64,000 bases of DNA from Burkholderia plantarii (lineage in GTDB: Bacteria > Pseudomonadota > Gammaproteobacteria > Burkholderiales > Burkholderiaceae), in assembly GCF_001411805.1 (NCBI RefSeq), contig NZ_CP007212.1, forward strand, positions 3,224,001 to 3,288,000, in the 5' to 3' direction. Each line of letters starts with the position of its first letter. The first letter of the stretch is position 1. Both the position numbers and the translations under genes were made by a program. Positions 27,287-40,731 of the stretch are shown here, piece after piece. The notes under the pieces were generated by a model. That model saw only the letters and a program-made list of their open reading frames with translations, did no database searches and was not told the DNA's origin.

Positions 27287-27739
27287 TCAGGGGCCGACGC
27301 GCAGCACCACGCCGTTCCCGATCTGCACCAGCAGGTAATCGCCGCCGATGCCAACCCAGTGATAGCCGCGCGGCGGCGGCGCCAGGTTGTAGGCGCGCCA
27401 GTCGTCGACGACGTATTGACGGTCCCAGTACTCGCGCGGGAGCCGGTCGCCGCGGTGCCAGTCACGATGGCCTTCGATGAAGCCGCCGGGCGGCTCGTCG
27501 CGCGGGCCGCCGGGATGGCCGGCCGGGCCGCCATGGCCGGGGCGCGGCGCATGGTGCGGGTCCGGGCCGCCGGGGCCGCCGGGGCCGCCCGGATGGCCGG
27601 GGCCGGGGCCGCCGGAATGACCCGGGCCGCCCGGGCCGGGGCCGTGGTCGCCACCATGCGGCGGTTGCTGAGCGAGCGCGAGCGACGATCCGAGCGAACC
27701 GGCCAGCAGCAGCGCGAGCAGCAAGCGAGACGTCTTCAT
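27287..27739 (-). CDS. RcnB-like periplasmic protein with Gly/Pro/His-rich region
   Basis: A 150-residue protein with a signal peptide (cleavage near LALAQ, residue about 24). A low-complexity block follows (repeats of GGPG, with several His), then a C-terminal domain with DRLPREYWDRQYVVDDW, YNLAPPPRGYHWV and GDYLLVQI. That domain matches the RcnB family, described in nickel/cobalt homeostasis but widespread with other or unknown roles. The His-rich part might bind metal. GGGAG lies seven bases before the ATG. Confidence 0.85.
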   Translation of the reverse strand: MKTSRLLLALLLAGSLGSSLALAQQPPHGGDHGPGPGGPGHSGGPGPGHPGGPGGPGGPDPHHAPRPGHGGPAGHPGGPRDEPPGGFIEGHRDWHRGDRLPREYWDRQYVVDDWRAYNLAPPPRGYHWVGIGGDYLLVQIGNGVVLRVGP

Positions 27740-27824
27740 GTGTTTTCTCCCAGATTGACCGGCCGATCCGTCAGCCGGTTCGGAGAGACTAGCATGGGGA
27801 CGGATGCGGCGAGCCAAATCGAGA

Positions 27825-27863
27825 CCGTGCCGGCGCCGCCCGGAACGGCGGGCGCCGGCACGG
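27825..27863 (-). terminator. Strong hairpin immediately after msbA
   Basis: A perfect 13-pair inverted repeat (CCGTGCCGGCGCC with GGCGCCGGCACGG, 13-base loop) begins one base after the msbA stop. Only a weak T-rich run (ATTTGG) follows on the minus strand, so termination may be partial or the hairpin may protect the mRNA 3' end. Confidence 0.5.
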
Positions 27864-27864
27864 A

Positions 27865-29655
27865 TCAGGCGGCCTGCTGCTGGAACTGGATCCGGTGCAG
27901 ATGCGCGTAGAGCCCGCCGCGGCGCAGCAGTTCCTCGTGGCTGCCTTCCTCGGCGATCCGGCCGGCCTCGAGCACGAGAATCCGGTCCGCGCGCTCGATG
28001 GTCGAGAGCCGGTGCGCGATCACGAGCGTGGTGCGCCCTTCCATCAGCCGCTCGAGCGCGGCCTGCACGTGCCGTTCAGACTCGGAGTCGAGCGCCGAGG
28101 TGGCCTCGTCGAGAATCAGGATCGGCGCGTCCTTGTAGATCGCGCGCGCGATCGCGAGCCGCTGGCGCTGGCCGCCCGACAGGCGCATGCCGTTGCCGCC
28201 GACCAGCGTGTCGAGCCCGTCCGGCATCGCCGCCACCGTGTCCGCCAGGTTCGCGGCCTCGAGCGCGGCCTGCACGCGCTCGCGGTCGGGCGTGCCGCCG
28301 TAGGCGACGTTCGCCGCGATCGTGTCGTTGAACAGCACGACGTCCTGGCTGACCATCGCGATCTGGTCGCGCAGGTCGTGGACGTCGTAGTCGTTGACGG
28401 GCACGCCGTCGACGAGGATCGCCCCGCCGGTCGGATCGAAGAAGCGCGGCAGCAGGTTCACGAGCGTCGACTTGCCGCCGCCCGACGGCCCGGCCAGCGC
28501 GACCATCTCGCCCGGCGCGACCTTGAACGCGATGCGGTCGAGCGTCGGCCGCTCGCTCGCGCCGTAGTCGAACGACACGTTGCGGTATTCGACCTCGCCG
28601 CGCGCATGCGCGACGCGCCGCCCACCGCCCTTCGGCTCGACCGGCTCGTCGATCAGCCCGAAGATCAGTTCGGCCGCGGTCATGCCGCGCTGCAGCGGCT
28701 GGTTCACGTCGATCAGGTGCTTGAGCGGCGAGATCACCAGCAGCATGGAGGTGACGAACGCGACGAAGCCGCCCACCGTGGTCTGGTCGTTGGCCGACTG
28801 CACGACCGCGATCGTGATCACGATCGCCAGCGCGATCGAGGCGAGGAACTGCGTGACCGGCTGCGCGAGCCCGCCCGAGATCGTCATGCGCATCGCGTAG
28901 CCGCGCAGGCGCTTGCTCATCTCCGTGAAGCGGCTGATCTCGTAGGATTCGCCGTTGTGGATCTTCACCACCTTGTAGCCGCCGACGGTCTCCTCGACGA
29001 TGTACGACAGCTCGTTGGTGAGCGTCTGGTGCTCGCGGTTCAGCCGGCGCAGGCGCCGGTTGATCTTGCTGACCAGCCAGCCGATCCCGGGCAGGATCAC
29101 CGCGACGATCAGCGTGAGCCGCCAGTTCAGGTAGAACAGGTAGGCGAGCAGGAACAACACCGTCATCGAGTCGCGCACCAGCGTGACCATCACGCCGGTC
29201 AGCACGCCGAGGATCTGGTTGACCTCGAACACGACCGCGTTGATCACGGTGCTGGCCGTTTCACGCATGAAGAACGACGCGCTCGTGTGGATCATGCGCT
29301 CGAACATCTCGAGGCGCAGCTTCAGCAGGATGCGGTTCGAGACGTAGTTGAGCAGGTAGTTCGAGGCGTATTGCGCGAAGCCGCGCACCAACGCCAGCCC
29401 GATGATCGCGGCCGGCACCAGCCACTTCGCGTTCTCGTTGCTGTGCGCGCCGAAACCGTGGTCGAGCAGCGGCCTGAGCATCGCGGGAATCCCCGCCTCG
29501 GTCGCGGCGACGATCCCCATCGAGAGGATCGCCAGCGCGAGGATGCCGACCAGCGGCTTGATGTAGGGCCACAGGCGCCGCAGCACCGCCTGCGGCGAAG
29601 TGGACCCGCTCGGGCCGATCGACTTGCGGAGTGAGTTCTGCGTTTCCAAGGACAA
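27865..29655 (-). CDS. msbA: MsbA lipid A flippase / ABC exporter
   Basis: A 596-residue half-transporter: six membrane helices (about 30-330), then the ATPase domain with Walker [10 protein letters not shown] (about 389-397), signature [14 protein letters not shown], Walker [13 protein letters not shown] and the switch His in [12 protein letters not shown]. It flips lipid A-core across the inner membrane. The TTG at 29655 has GGAG five bases upstream and gives [12 protein letters not shown]; the longer in-frame version lacks support. It is divergent from a core glycosyltransferase gene. Confidence 0.95.
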   Translation of the reverse strand: MSLETQNSLRKSIGPSGSTSPQAVLRRLWPYIKPLVGILALAILSMGIVAATEAGIPAMLRPLLDHGFGAHSNENAKWLVPAAIIGLALVRGFAQYASNYLLNYVSNRILLKLRLEMFERMIHTSASFFMRETASTVINAVVFEVNQILGVLTGVMVTLVRDSMTVLFLLAYLFYLNWRLTLIVAVILPGIGWLVSKINRRLRRLNREHQTLTNELSYIVEETVGGYKVVKIHNGESYEISRFTEMSKRLRGYAMRMTISGGLAQPVTQFLASIALAIVITIAVVQSANDQTTVGGFVAFVTSMLLVISPLKHLIDVNQPLQRGMTAAELIFGLIDEPVEPKGGGRRVAHARGEVEYRNVSFDYGASERPTLDRIAFKVAPGEMVALAGPSGGGKSTLVNLLPRFFDPTGGAILVDGVPVNDYDVHDLRDQIAMVSQDVVLFNDTIAANVAYGGTPDRERVQAALEAANLADTVAAMPDGLDTLVGGNGMRLSGGQRQRLAIARAIYKDAPILILDEATSALDSESERHVQAALERLMEGRTTLVIAHRLSTIERADRILVLEAGRIAEEGSHEELLRRGGLYAHLHRIQFQQQAA

Positions 29656-29738
29656 TCTTTCTCCAGTGTGGCGCGATGCCGAATGGCGAGGCGGCACGGT
29701 GCCCGACGGCGAGGCGTCGCACGTCAAAATGGCGAAGT

Positions 29739-29744
29739 ATTATA
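29739..29744 (-). promoter_or_regulatory. Candidate msbA promoter -10
   Basis: A perfect TATAAT on the minus strand, about 84 bases before the msbA TTG. The -35 region is GC-rich and poor. It lies in the divergent region shared with the glycosyltransferase gene, which has its own TATACT (29809-29814). Confidence 0.45.
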
Positions 29745-29850
29745 GCCCCTGCCCCCTGTGCCACCCCATGCCGGCCGGCAACGCGGCGCCGTCGTGCAGG
29801 CGGGCGGGTATACTCGCGCACACCTCCTGCCCCGCTTATCGTCTCCTCGC

Positions 29851-30630
29851 ATGGCCGAACCCACCCTCGGCGTCGCGCTGATCGCGCTGAACGCCGCCGC
29901 CCGCCTGCCCGACTGTCTCGCCGCGCTCGGCTTCGCCGACGAAGTCGTGCTGATCGACGGCGGCAGCACCGATGCGACCGTCGAGATCGCGCAGGCACAT
30001 GGCGCGCGCGTCGTGATCGAGCGCGAATGGCCCGGTTTCGGCCCGCAGAAGAATCGCGCGGTCGCGCAGTTGTCCACCGACTGGATCCTCTCGCTCGACA
30101 CCGACGAAGTCGTCACGCCCGAGCTGGCCGCGTCGATCCGTGCCGCGATCCGCGCGCCCGCCGCCGACATCTACGCGATCGACCGGCTGTCGAGCTTCTG
30201 CGGCACCTGGATTCGCCACGGCGGCTGGTATCCGGACTGGATTCCACGCCTGTTCCGGCGCGGCACCGCGCGCTTCTCCGACGACCTGGTGCATGAGCGG
30301 CTGATCCACGACGGTCCGGCCGCGCGGCTCGCCGGCAAGCTGCTGCACTACTCCTACGAGGACTTCGAAGCGGTGCTGCGCAAGCTCGACAGCTATTCGA
30401 GCGCGGGCGCGCGGCAGCGTCACGCGGCCGGCCAGCGCGGCGGCTTCGGCAAGGCGCTCGGGCGCGGGCTGTGGGCCTTCGTGCGCACCTACGTGTTGCG
30501 GCGCGGCTTCCTCGACGGCCGCGCCGGCTTCATGATCGCGGTGTTCAACGCGGAAACGGTCTATTACCGGTTTCTCAAGCTCGGGGCGCGGGCGCAAAAT
30601 CCAGCGCCCGGAAGAAATCCGGAAACCTGA
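29851..30630 (+). CDS. WaaE/KdtX-like GT2 glycosyltransferase (LPS core)
   Basis: A 259-residue GT2-fold transferase. The nucleotide-sugar motif IDGGSTDATVEIA, the DXD-type LSLDTDEVVTPEL and GGWYPDWIPRLFRRG match WaaE/KdtX-like proteins that add a sugar to the inner core of lipopolysaccharide. A C-terminal Arg-rich amphipathic stretch may bind the membrane. The ATG at 29851 is the family-like start. It is next to msbA, fitting lipopolysaccharide assembly; the exact sugar is not clear. Confidence 0.88.
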   Translation: MAEPTLGVALIALNAAARLPDCLAALGFADEVVLIDGGSTDATVEIAQAHGARVVIEREWPGFGPQKNRAVAQLSTDWILSLDTDEVVTPELAASIRAAIRAPAADIYAIDRLSSFCGTWIRHGGWYPDWIPRLFRRGTARFSDDLVHERLIHDGPAARLAGKLLHYSYEDFEAVLRKLDSYSSAGARQRHAAGQRGGFGKALGRGLWAFVRTYVLRRGFLDGRAGFMIAVFNAETVYYRFLKLGARAQNPAPGRNPET

Positions 30631-30819
30631 GATCGGACGTCCCGTCATACCGACGCGAATGGTGTCGACTCGGCTCCTCATCGGCACCTCCTTGCACTGA
30701 AGATCCTGCACACCGCGGCAACCCAACCGCGCCACTTCGGGACGACGAACGCGGCACCACCTCCGGTACCACGACGCGACAGGCCACACGACACGCCCTC
30801 ATCGCGGCAAATAATCTCT

Positions 30820-30848
30820 GAGACATTAGGTCACGTCACAGGTACAAT
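30820..30848 (+). promoter_or_regulatory. Candidate sigma-70 promoter of the second GT2 gene
   Basis: GAGACA (30820-30825) and TACAAT (30843-30848) are separated by 17 bases, in a comparatively AT-rich patch of the 299-base gap before the GT2 gene. Nothing else is recognisable in that gap. Expected start of transcription is about 75 bases before the ATG. Confidence 0.5.
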
Positions 30849-30929
30849 GCGGGCCATCACCGAGCGCGTGGCGGAGCCGGTTCATTGCGCGCCGCCGGCT
30901 CCCAAGCTCCGCTTCCGAAGCTGGCCTTC

Positions 30930-31772
30930 ATGTTCTCCATCATCATCCCGACCTGGAACAACCTGCCGTACCTGCAATGCGTGGTCGCGAGCCTGCGCCG
31001 CCATTCCGCCTACGAGCACCAGGTCATCGTCCACGTCAACGACGGTTCGGACGGCTCGCTCGACTGGGTCAGGCAGGAGGGCATCGAGCACACCGCGTCG
31101 CCGACCAACATCGGCATCTGCCACGCAGTCAATCTCGCGGCGGCGCGCGCCGCGCACGAGTACGTGGTCTACATGAACGACGACATGGCCGTCTGTCCCG
31201 GCTGGGACACCGCGCTCGCCCGGCGCGCCGCGGCCATGCCGACCGACCTGTTCATGCTGTCGGGCACGATGGTCGAGCCGGTCGACAGCGGCAACCCCTG
31301 CGTGGTGGTGCGTGACTTCGGCCGCGACGCGGCGGCGCTCGACCTCGACGCGCTCGCGGCCGCCACGCCGGACCTGCGGCGCGCCGACTGGATCGGCGCC
31401 ACCTGGCCGCCGACGCTGGTGCGCCGCGACTGGTGGCATCGCGTGGGCGGCTACAGCAGCGAGCTGAGCCCGGGCATGAGCAGCGACAACGACCTGTCGA
31501 TGAAGATGTGGGATGCCGGCTGCCGGATTTTCATCGGAGTCGGCGACAGCCTCGTCTATCACTTCCAGCAGAAGAGCACCGGCAAGGTCGTCAAGAACGA
31601 CGGCCGCCGCCAGTTCCTCAACAAGTGGGGCATGACGCAGTCGACCTTCGACCGCTTCTACCTGCGCCGCGGCCAGCCGCTCGGCGCCACGCTCGCGCTG
31701 AGCGAGCCGGCCGTCGAAGGCCCCCTGAAGCGCGCGCTGCTGCGCTCGCGGATCAAGCGCGCCTTCTCCTGA
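30930..31772 (+). CDS. GT2-family glycosyltransferase
   Basis: A 280-residue GT-A-fold transferase. The N-terminal strand-loop FSIIIPTWNNLPYLQ and NDGSDGSLDW bind the nucleotide sugar, and VVYMNDDMAVCPGWD holds the DXD-type metal site. DWIGATWPPTLVRRDWW is in the acceptor part. It lies in the lipopolysaccharide region, so core or O-antigen sugar transfer is likely, but no specific linkage can be named. The ATG at 30930 is favoured over a TTG 15 codons upstream. Confidence 0.87.
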   Translation: MFSIIIPTWNNLPYLQCVVASLRRHSAYEHQVIVHVNDGSDGSLDWVRQEGIEHTASPTNIGICHAVNLAAARAAHEYVVYMNDDMAVCPGWDTALARRAAAMPTDLFMLSGTMVEPVDSGNPCVVVRDFGRDAAALDLDALAAATPDLRRADWIGATWPPTLVRRDWWHRVGGYSSELSPGMSSDNDLSMKMWDAGCRIFIGVGDSLVYHFQQKSTGKVVKNDGRRQFLNKWGMTQSTFDRFYLRRGQPLGATLALSEPAVEGPLKRALLRSRIKRAFS

Positions 31773-31977
31773 CACCGGCCGGGCCGCCGCCCGCTTCGAG
31801 CAGGCCGGCGGTTGCGCTACGACAACATGGCGTCACGTAGCGCCACGCGTCGGGCGCCGATTTGTCCCGGCCCGTGGTCGGTCGCGTATACTCCGCACGT
31901 CGTTGCTCGGGCGCGCCCCGTTTTCGCGGCTCGTCGCGCCAGGGCAAGGCCCTTCCACTCTCGTTGAACCCCTGCCG

Positions 31978-33258
31978 ATGTCATCGTTTGCCCCGCCCGT
32001 CTCCCGGCGCCTGACGACAGCCCGCGCGCTCGCCGTCGCCGCGCTGTGCATGGTGCCCGTCTCCACCGCGCTCACCAACGTCTTCTGCGCGCTGTTCGCC
32101 GTGGCGGCGCTGAGCGCGCCCGAGTTCTGGCGCGGCCTGCCAAAGCTGCTCCGCCAGCCGGCCGCGCTCGCCGCGCTGCTGCTGCTCGCGGCGCTGGCCG
32201 CGAGCGTCGCCTATTCGGTCGCGCCGGCCCGCTCGGCCTGGGAATGGATCGGCAAATACGACAAGCTGCTGCTGCTGCCGTTCGCGGTGCTTGCATTCCG
32301 CGACGCCACGCCTGACTGGCGCGCGATCACGCGCTGGAGCCTGTTCTCGACGCTGGTCCTGATCCTGCTGCTGTCCACCACCAACTACCTCGGCCTGACC
32401 GCGATCGGACCGGCACACCGGATAGAGCTGCCGCTGTCGCGCGCCTGGGTGTTCAAGAATCACATCGCGGCCGGGATGTTCGGTGCGCTGCTGTTCTACC
32501 AGGCGGCCGACATGATGCTCGCGGCCCGCACGTCGCGCGCGCGGTTCGTGTTCGGCGCGATCGTCGCGCTCTCGCTCGTTGATGTATTCGTGATGCTGCA
32601 GGGCCGCACCGGCCAGGTGATCGCGCTGCTGCTGATGGCCGTGATCGGGCTGCGAATCTTCATCGCGGCGCGCCGGCGATCGTCGCGGCTCGCGGCGCTG
32701 ACCGTCGTGCTGTTCGTCGCGCTGGCGGCGGCGGTGGTCGGCATGCTCGCCACGATGCACGGCGGGCGCCTGATGCAGGTGGGCACCGAGGTCCAGCAGT
32801 ACGAGCAGAGCGACGCGGCCACCTCCAGCGGCCTGCGTCTGGACTGGTACAAGCGCGCGCTCCAGCTTTACACGGCACGGCCGCTCATCGGCTACGGCGC
32901 GGGCGGCCTCGGTGTCGAATTCCAGAAGCTGTCGGCCGGCAAGACGCTCGCCGACGCCAAGCTGACCGAGAATCCGCACAACGAATACCTGCTGATGGCC
33001 GTGCAGCTCGGCACGCTCGGCCTCGTGCTGTTCGTCAACCTGCTGGTGCGGGTCTGGGCCGGCAGCCGGACGCTCGACGCGCGTTCGCGGCATCTGCTGC
33101 TCGCGTGGCTGACGATCTTCGCGATCGGCAGCCTGGCGAATTCGCTGCTGCTCGACTTCGCCGAGGGGCACATGCTGGTGCTGCTGGCCGGAATCCTGAT
33201 CGGCTGCGGATGGCGGACGGACGGCGCGGCGCAGGCGACCTCGGCGGCGCGCGCGTGA
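31978..33258 (+). CDS. waaL: O-antigen ligase / Wzy-family membrane protein
   Basis: A 426-residue protein with about ten to twelve helices and a large periplasmic loop, as in the O-antigen ligase/polymerase superfamily. The loop holds GYGAGGLGVEF and the conserved LTENPHNEYLLMAVQLG. WaaL joins undecaprenyl-linked O-antigen to lipid A-core in the periplasm. Ligases and Wzy polymerases look alike, so the symbol rests partly on the core-transferase neighbours. The region before it (31773-31977) contains only a possible TATACT (31887-31892). Confidence 0.75.
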   Translation: MSSFAPPVSRRLTTARALAVAALCMVPVSTALTNVFCALFAVAALSAPEFWRGLPKLLRQPAALAALLLLAALAASVAYSVAPARSAWEWIGKYDKLLLLPFAVLAFRDATPDWRAITRWSLFSTLVLILLLSTTNYLGLTAIGPAHRIELPLSRAWVFKNHIAAGMFGALLFYQAADMMLAARTSRARFVFGAIVALSLVDVFVMLQGRTGQVIALLLMAVIGLRIFIAARRRSSRLAALTVVLFVALAAAVVGMLATMHGGRLMQVGTEVQQYEQSDAATSSGLRLDWYKRALQLYTARPLIGYGAGGLGVEFQKLSAGKTLADAKLTENPHNEYLLMAVQLGTLGLVLFVNLLVRVWAGSRTLDARSRHLLLAWLTIFAIGSLANSLLLDFAEGHMLVLLAGILIGCGWRTDGAAQATSAARA

Positions 33259-33355
33259 GCGACACCGCCGCGCCCGAAAGGGCCGGCGGTAAAGCAATCA
33301 GGGTAAGGCAGGGCATGGCGGCGATACGCGGGCAAGCAATCCCCGAGCCGCGCGT

Positions 33356-34567
33356 TCAGGCTCGCGGCCGCACCAGACCCGTCGTGTCGATCACCGTCGA
33401 CGGCGCCGTGCGCGCCGCCTCGGCCGGCAAGCCGAGCATCTCGGCCGCGATCGTCGCGACACGCGCGGTCGACATCTGCATCAGGCAGTCGCTGTAGCTC
33501 GCGACGTTGCGCTCGCAGCCTTCCTGGCGGCACGGCACGCAACTGCCCTCGCCCTGCAGCAGATAGATGTTGCCGCGGCGCGCCGAACCCGCCAGCGGCC
33601 ACGGACTACCACCGCCCTGCCAGCGCTGCGGCCACGGCCCCCAGCGCACCGGATCGGACGGCCCGAACAGCGCGATGACGGGCGTACCGGTCGCGGCGGC
33701 GACGTGCGTCGCCCCGGTATCCGTCCCGATGAACAGCTTCGCGCGCCGCGCCAGCTCGGCGCTTTCGCCAAACGACAGGCGCCCGACCAGATTCAGCACG
33801 TCGCCGCCGGCATCGCTCACGACGCGTTCGGCGTAGTCACGCTCGTTGCCGGCCGGCCCGCCGCTCAGCGCAACCGCGTAGCCGAGCCCGCGCAGCCAGT
33901 CGATCAGCTCGACCCAGCCGTCGCGGCGCCATTGCTTGTACGCGAACATCGGGTACGGATGCAGCACGACGAGCGGCCGCCGCGCCGCGACGGCGGGCGA
34001 GGTGGCCAGCAGCGCGTCGAAACGCGCGCGCTGCGCGGGATCGTCACCGAGGCGCGGCGCCACCACCTCGGGCACCGGCTCGATGCCGATCTGCGGCGCC
34101 AGCGCGAGCGTGCTGGCCACCGTGTGCTCGCGCTGGTGATCGTTGAGCGCGATCCGGTTCAGCAGCAGACGGGGCCAGAGACCGACGCGCTCCGGATCGA
34201 CCAGCCCGACGCGGCGGCGCCCGGCGAACCAGGTGTAGTAACGCGGCCGATCCGAACTGAGTGCCGCGCAGGCCAGATCGTAGCGGCGCCAGAGGCGCGC
34301 CGCGTCGCGCAGGCGTTCGCCGAGCTTCGCGCGCTGCGCGACCACGAGTACGTTGCGGACGTCGGGATTGCCTTCGAGCACGCCTTCGGTGCCGCGAAAC
34401 ACCAGCATGTCGATCGGCGTGTCGGGCCAGCGCGCCTTCAGCGAGCGGACGATCGGCGTCGTCAGCAGGACGTCGCCGATCCGGCGCGTCGCGACGACGA
34501 GAATGCTGCGGGGCGGATGATCAGGAAACAGGGCAGCCACGGCGGTCGTTCTGTTGTGGGGACTCAC
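33356..34567 (-). CDS. GT9-family (heptosyltransferase-like) glycosyltransferase
   Basis: About 403 residues with two Rossmann halves. The N-terminal ILVVATRRIGDVLLTTPIVRSL and the C-terminal FIGTDTGATHVAAATGTPVIALFGPSDPVRW are the GT9 heptosyltransferase signatures. Four Cys in CVPCRQEGCERN and DCLMQM near the end are typical of the subgroup. It likely adds heptose to the core. The assigned start is a GTG without a good ribosome site; a second GTG eight codons later is possible. It is convergent with waaL. Confidence 0.87.
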   Translation of the reverse strand: MSPHNRTTAVAALFPDHPPRSILVVATRRIGDVLLTTPIVRSLKARWPDTPIDMLVFRGTEGVLEGNPDVRNVLVVAQRAKLGERLRDAARLWRRYDLACAALSSDRPRYYTWFAGRRRVGLVDPERVGLWPRLLLNRIALNDHQREHTVASTLALAPQIGIEPVPEVVAPRLGDDPAQRARFDALLATSPAVAARRPLVVLHPYPMFAYKQWRRDGWVELIDWLRGLGYAVALSGGPAGNERDYAERVVSDAGGDVLNLVGRLSFGESAELARRAKLFIGTDTGATHVAAATGTPVIALFGPSDPVRWGPWPQRWQGGGSPWPLAGSARRGNIYLLQGEGSCVPCRQEGCERNVASYSDCLMQMSTARVATIAAEMLGLPAEAARTAPSTVIDTTGLVRPRA

Positions 34568-34633
34568 GAGGCACGCACTGTACTCGATTCCGCGCTGCCG
34601 CGCCCGTGGGCGCGGCAGCGGAACCGGAGCCGG

Positions 34634-38173
<3,540 letters not shown>

Positions 38174-38180
38174 GGGCGTT

Positions 38181-38186
38181 ATTGTA
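38181..38186 (-). promoter_or_regulatory. Candidate dnaE -10 element next to the start codon
   Basis: TACAAT on the minus strand is followed by seven bases and then the dnaE ATG. If used, transcription would begin at or next to the A of ATG, giving a leaderless message. The -35 position is poor. Confidence 0.35.
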
Positions 38187-38443
38187 GCCGCGTCGCGGCA
38201 CGGGCATCGCCGGCCCGGCGCAAAAATCGCCGCGCTGGCCATCCGGACAGGTCGGCGCCGGCCGCGACACGCCGCCTCAGCCGTCCGGGTGGCTGGTTCC
38301 CGCGCGCGTTTGCGGGATAATACGCGTTTTGGTCATTCACGCGGCGGCTGCCGCATGGCATCGCACCCTCATTTGCTGCGTCCGCGCGCGGCGTCACGGA
38401 GGGCGCCCGCGAGCCGTGCCGCCCCGCCCTTCATCGGTTCATC

Positions 38444-39334
38444 ATGTCCATCGTCAACCTCGCCGCCTACCGCTTCGTCACGATCGAATCGCCCGAAGCC
38501 TGGCGGCCGCTCGTCACCGAACGCTGCCAGGCGCTCGGGCTGCGCGGCACGATCCTGCTCGCGCCCGAAGGCATCAACCTGTTCATCGCCGGGCCGCGCG
38601 ACGCGACCGATGCGTTCGTCGCCTATCTGCGCGACGATCCCCTGTTCGCCGGCAAGTTCGCCGACCTGTCGTTCAAGGAAAGCCTGTCCGACTCGCAGCC
38701 GTTCCGGCGCATGCTGGTGCGCCTGAAGCGCGAGATCATCACGATGAAGAAGCCGGCGATCCGGCCCGAACTCGGCCGCGCGCCGTCGGTGGACGCGCGC
38801 ACGCTGAAGGACTGGCTCGATCGCGGCCACGACGACGAAGGCCGGCCGGTGGTGATGCTCGACACGCGCAACGCGTTCGAGGTCGATGTCGGCACGTTCG
38901 ACGCCGCGCTCGATTACCGGATCGACAAGTTCAGCGAATTCCCGGCCGTGATCGAGGCGAATCGCGCCGATCTCGAGGGCAAGACCGTGGTGTCGTTCTG
39001 CACCGGCGGGATTCGCTGCGAGAAGGCCGCGATCCACATGAAGGAAGTCGGCATCGAGCACGTCTACCAGCTCGAGGGCGGCATCCTGAAGTATTTCGAG
39101 GAAGTCGGCGGCGCGCATTACCACGGCGACTGCTTCGTGTTCGATTACCGCACGGCCCTCAATCCGCAGCTGGAGCCGACCGCCGACGTCAATTGTTTCG
39201 CCTGCCGCGCGGTGGTGTCCGCGCAGGACCAGCAGTCGCCGCTGTACGTGCCGGGCCGCTCGTGCCCGGCCTGCCACGTGGGCGGCACCGCGGGCGCTCG
39301 GGCCGGCGCCGGACCGCTCGGCCGCTTCGCTTGA
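38444..39334 (+). CDS. trhO: tRNA uridine-34 hydroxylase TrhO (rhodanese family)
   Basis: A 296-residue protein with an N-terminal acylphosphatase-like region ([14 protein letters not shown]), a rhodanese domain with the active Cys in [13 protein letters not shown], and a C-terminal Cys-rich end ([17 protein letters not shown]). TrhO uses oxygen to make 5-hydroxyuridine at the wobble position of several tRNAs. An upstream GATAAT (38316-38321) may be its -10. Its TGA overlaps the probable TTG start of gluQRS, so the two are likely translated together. Confidence 0.93.
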   Translation: MSIVNLAAYRFVTIESPEAWRPLVTERCQALGLRGTILLAPEGINLFIAGPRDATDAFVAYLRDDPLFAGKFADLSFKESLSDSQPFRRMLVRLKREIITMKKPAIRPELGRAPSVDARTLKDWLDRGHDDEGRPVVMLDTRNAFEVDVGTFDAALDYRIDKFSEFPAVIEANRADLEGKTVVSFCTGGIRCEKAAIHMKEVGIEHVYQLEGGILKYFEEVGGAHYHGDCFVFDYRTALNPQLEPTADVNCFACRAVVSAQDQQSPLYVPGRSCPACHVGGTAGARAGAGPLGRFA

Positions 39335-40275
39335 AACCAGCCGGCGAACGGGGCCACGACCAACCGCGGCGCGACGGGCCGCGCCGCTATTGCGGCCGTT
39401 TCGCGCCGTCGCCGACCGGCCCGCTGCATTTCGGCTCGCTGGTCGGCGCGCTCGCGAGCTGGCTCGATGCCCGCGCGCATCGCGGCGCGTGGCTGGTGCG
39501 GATCGAGGACGTGGACGGCCCGCGCACGGTGCCGGGCGCGGCGGACGCGATTCTCGCGACGCTCGCCGCGTTCGGGCTCGTCGCCGACGAGCCGCCCATC
39601 TGGCAAAGCCGCCGCGACGCGCTCTATACGAGCGCGCTCGACACACTGACGCGGGCGGGCCTCGTCTACCCGTGCGGCTGTACACGCAAGGAAATCGCCG
39701 ATTCGCTGCACGCCGCGCACGAGCGGCACACCACGCTCGCCTACCCCGGCACCTGCCGCACCGGCCTGCACGGCAAGCCGGCGCGCGCGTGGCGGCTGCG
39801 CGTGCCCGACGGCGCGGCGGCCCGCATCACGTTCGACGACCGCTGGCAGGGCCGGCAGACGCAGGACCTCGCCACCGAGGTCGGTGATTTCGTGCTCAAG
39901 CGCGCGGACGGCCAGTGGGCCTATCAGCTGGCGGTGGTGGTGGACGATCGCGACGCGGGCATCACGCACGTCGTGCGCGGCGCGGACCTGCTCGATTCGA
40001 CCGCGCGGCAGATTTATCTGCAACGGTGCCTCGGCGCGCCGACGCCCGTTTATCTGCATGTGCCGGTGGTGGTCGACGCGAACGGCGAGAAGCTCAGCAA
40101 GCAGACCGGCGCGACGGCGCTCGACACGCGCGCGCCGCTCGTCGCGCTCGCCGCGGCGGCCGATCATCTCGGGCTCGCGCTCGCGCCGTCGGCGCGCACC
40201 TCGCTCGAGACGTTCTTTCCGATGGCGATCGCCGCATGGGCGTCGCGTTTCGGGATGGATGCGCGATCGGCCTGA
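39331..40275 (+). CDS. gluQRS: Glutamyl-queuosine tRNA(Asp) synthetase
   Basis: A 314-residue truncated glutamyl-tRNA synthetase without anticodon-binding domain. It transfers glutamate to queuosine at position 34 of tRNA(Asp). [19 protein letters not shown] is the HIGH-type motif, KLSKQTGA the KMSKS-type motif, and the zinc pattern C-X-C-X20-Y-X3-C is exact (CGC...YPGTC). No ATG is available; TTG at 39331 overlaps the trhO stop and is the only good in-frame start. No ribosome site is visible, fitting reinitiation after trhO. Confidence 0.92.
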   Translation: MKPAGERGHDQPRRDGPRRYCGRFAPSPTGPLHFGSLVGALASWLDARAHRGAWLVRIEDVDGPRTVPGAADAILATLAAFGLVADEPPIWQSRRDALYTSALDTLTRAGLVYPCGCTRKEIADSLHAAHERHTTLAYPGTCRTGLHGKPARAWRLRVPDGAAARITFDDRWQGRQTQDLATEVGDFVLKRADGQWAYQLAVVVDDRDAGITHVVRGADLLDSTARQIYLQRCLGAPTPVYLHVPVVVDANGEKLSKQTGATALDTRAPLVALAAAADHLGLALAPSARTSLETFFPMAIAAWASRFGMDARSA

Positions 40276-40731
40276 TCGTCGCGACCCGTGCGACGGGTGC
40301 CGTATTCCGCGCCGGGCGGCGGAGCGGGCGAGCGGGCCGACGAGCCGGCACGACAGCCGTGCTGGCGATCGCGCGGAACATCATCGGCCTGACGCATCCG
40401 GCCGCTGGTGCCTCGCCGGACCTCGACGCACAGGCGTCGGCGAACCGTTCGCCGCTCCATCTTCGCGAACCGCCCGCGCTGCCGAGCATGCCTGCATGAC
40501 CCGTCGTCGCCCCACCCAAGCGCCACTCAATCACCGCCCGTCCGGGCGTCCCGCGGCCGCTTCGCCACTTCCAGGCCCGACTCACGCTCGAGCGCCCCGC
40601 CTGCTACCGCGAGCCCCGACCACGCCACGATCTCCCGGCCAAATAAAAACGGGCGGATGCTCGCGCATCCACCCGCTTTCCATAATCTTCCCGCCGCCTT
40701 CACCGCCCTCGGCGAAGCCGCGACCCCGCCC
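40276..40731. other. 456-base gap between gluQRS and the DEAD-box helicase gene
   Basis: The gap between these convergent genes holds the helicase terminator at its right end. The remainder is GC-rich and shows no ORF with a family match, no tRNA and no repeat that I can recognise. Longer open frames there lack ribosome sites and look like chance. Confidence 0.6.
40641..40676 (-). terminator. Intrinsic terminator of the DEAD-box helicase gene
   Basis: On the minus strand CGGGTGGATGC pairs with GCATCCGCCCG around a GCGA tetraloop (one mismatch), followed by TTTTTATTT. It lies about 55 bases after the helicase stop. Confidence 0.85.
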
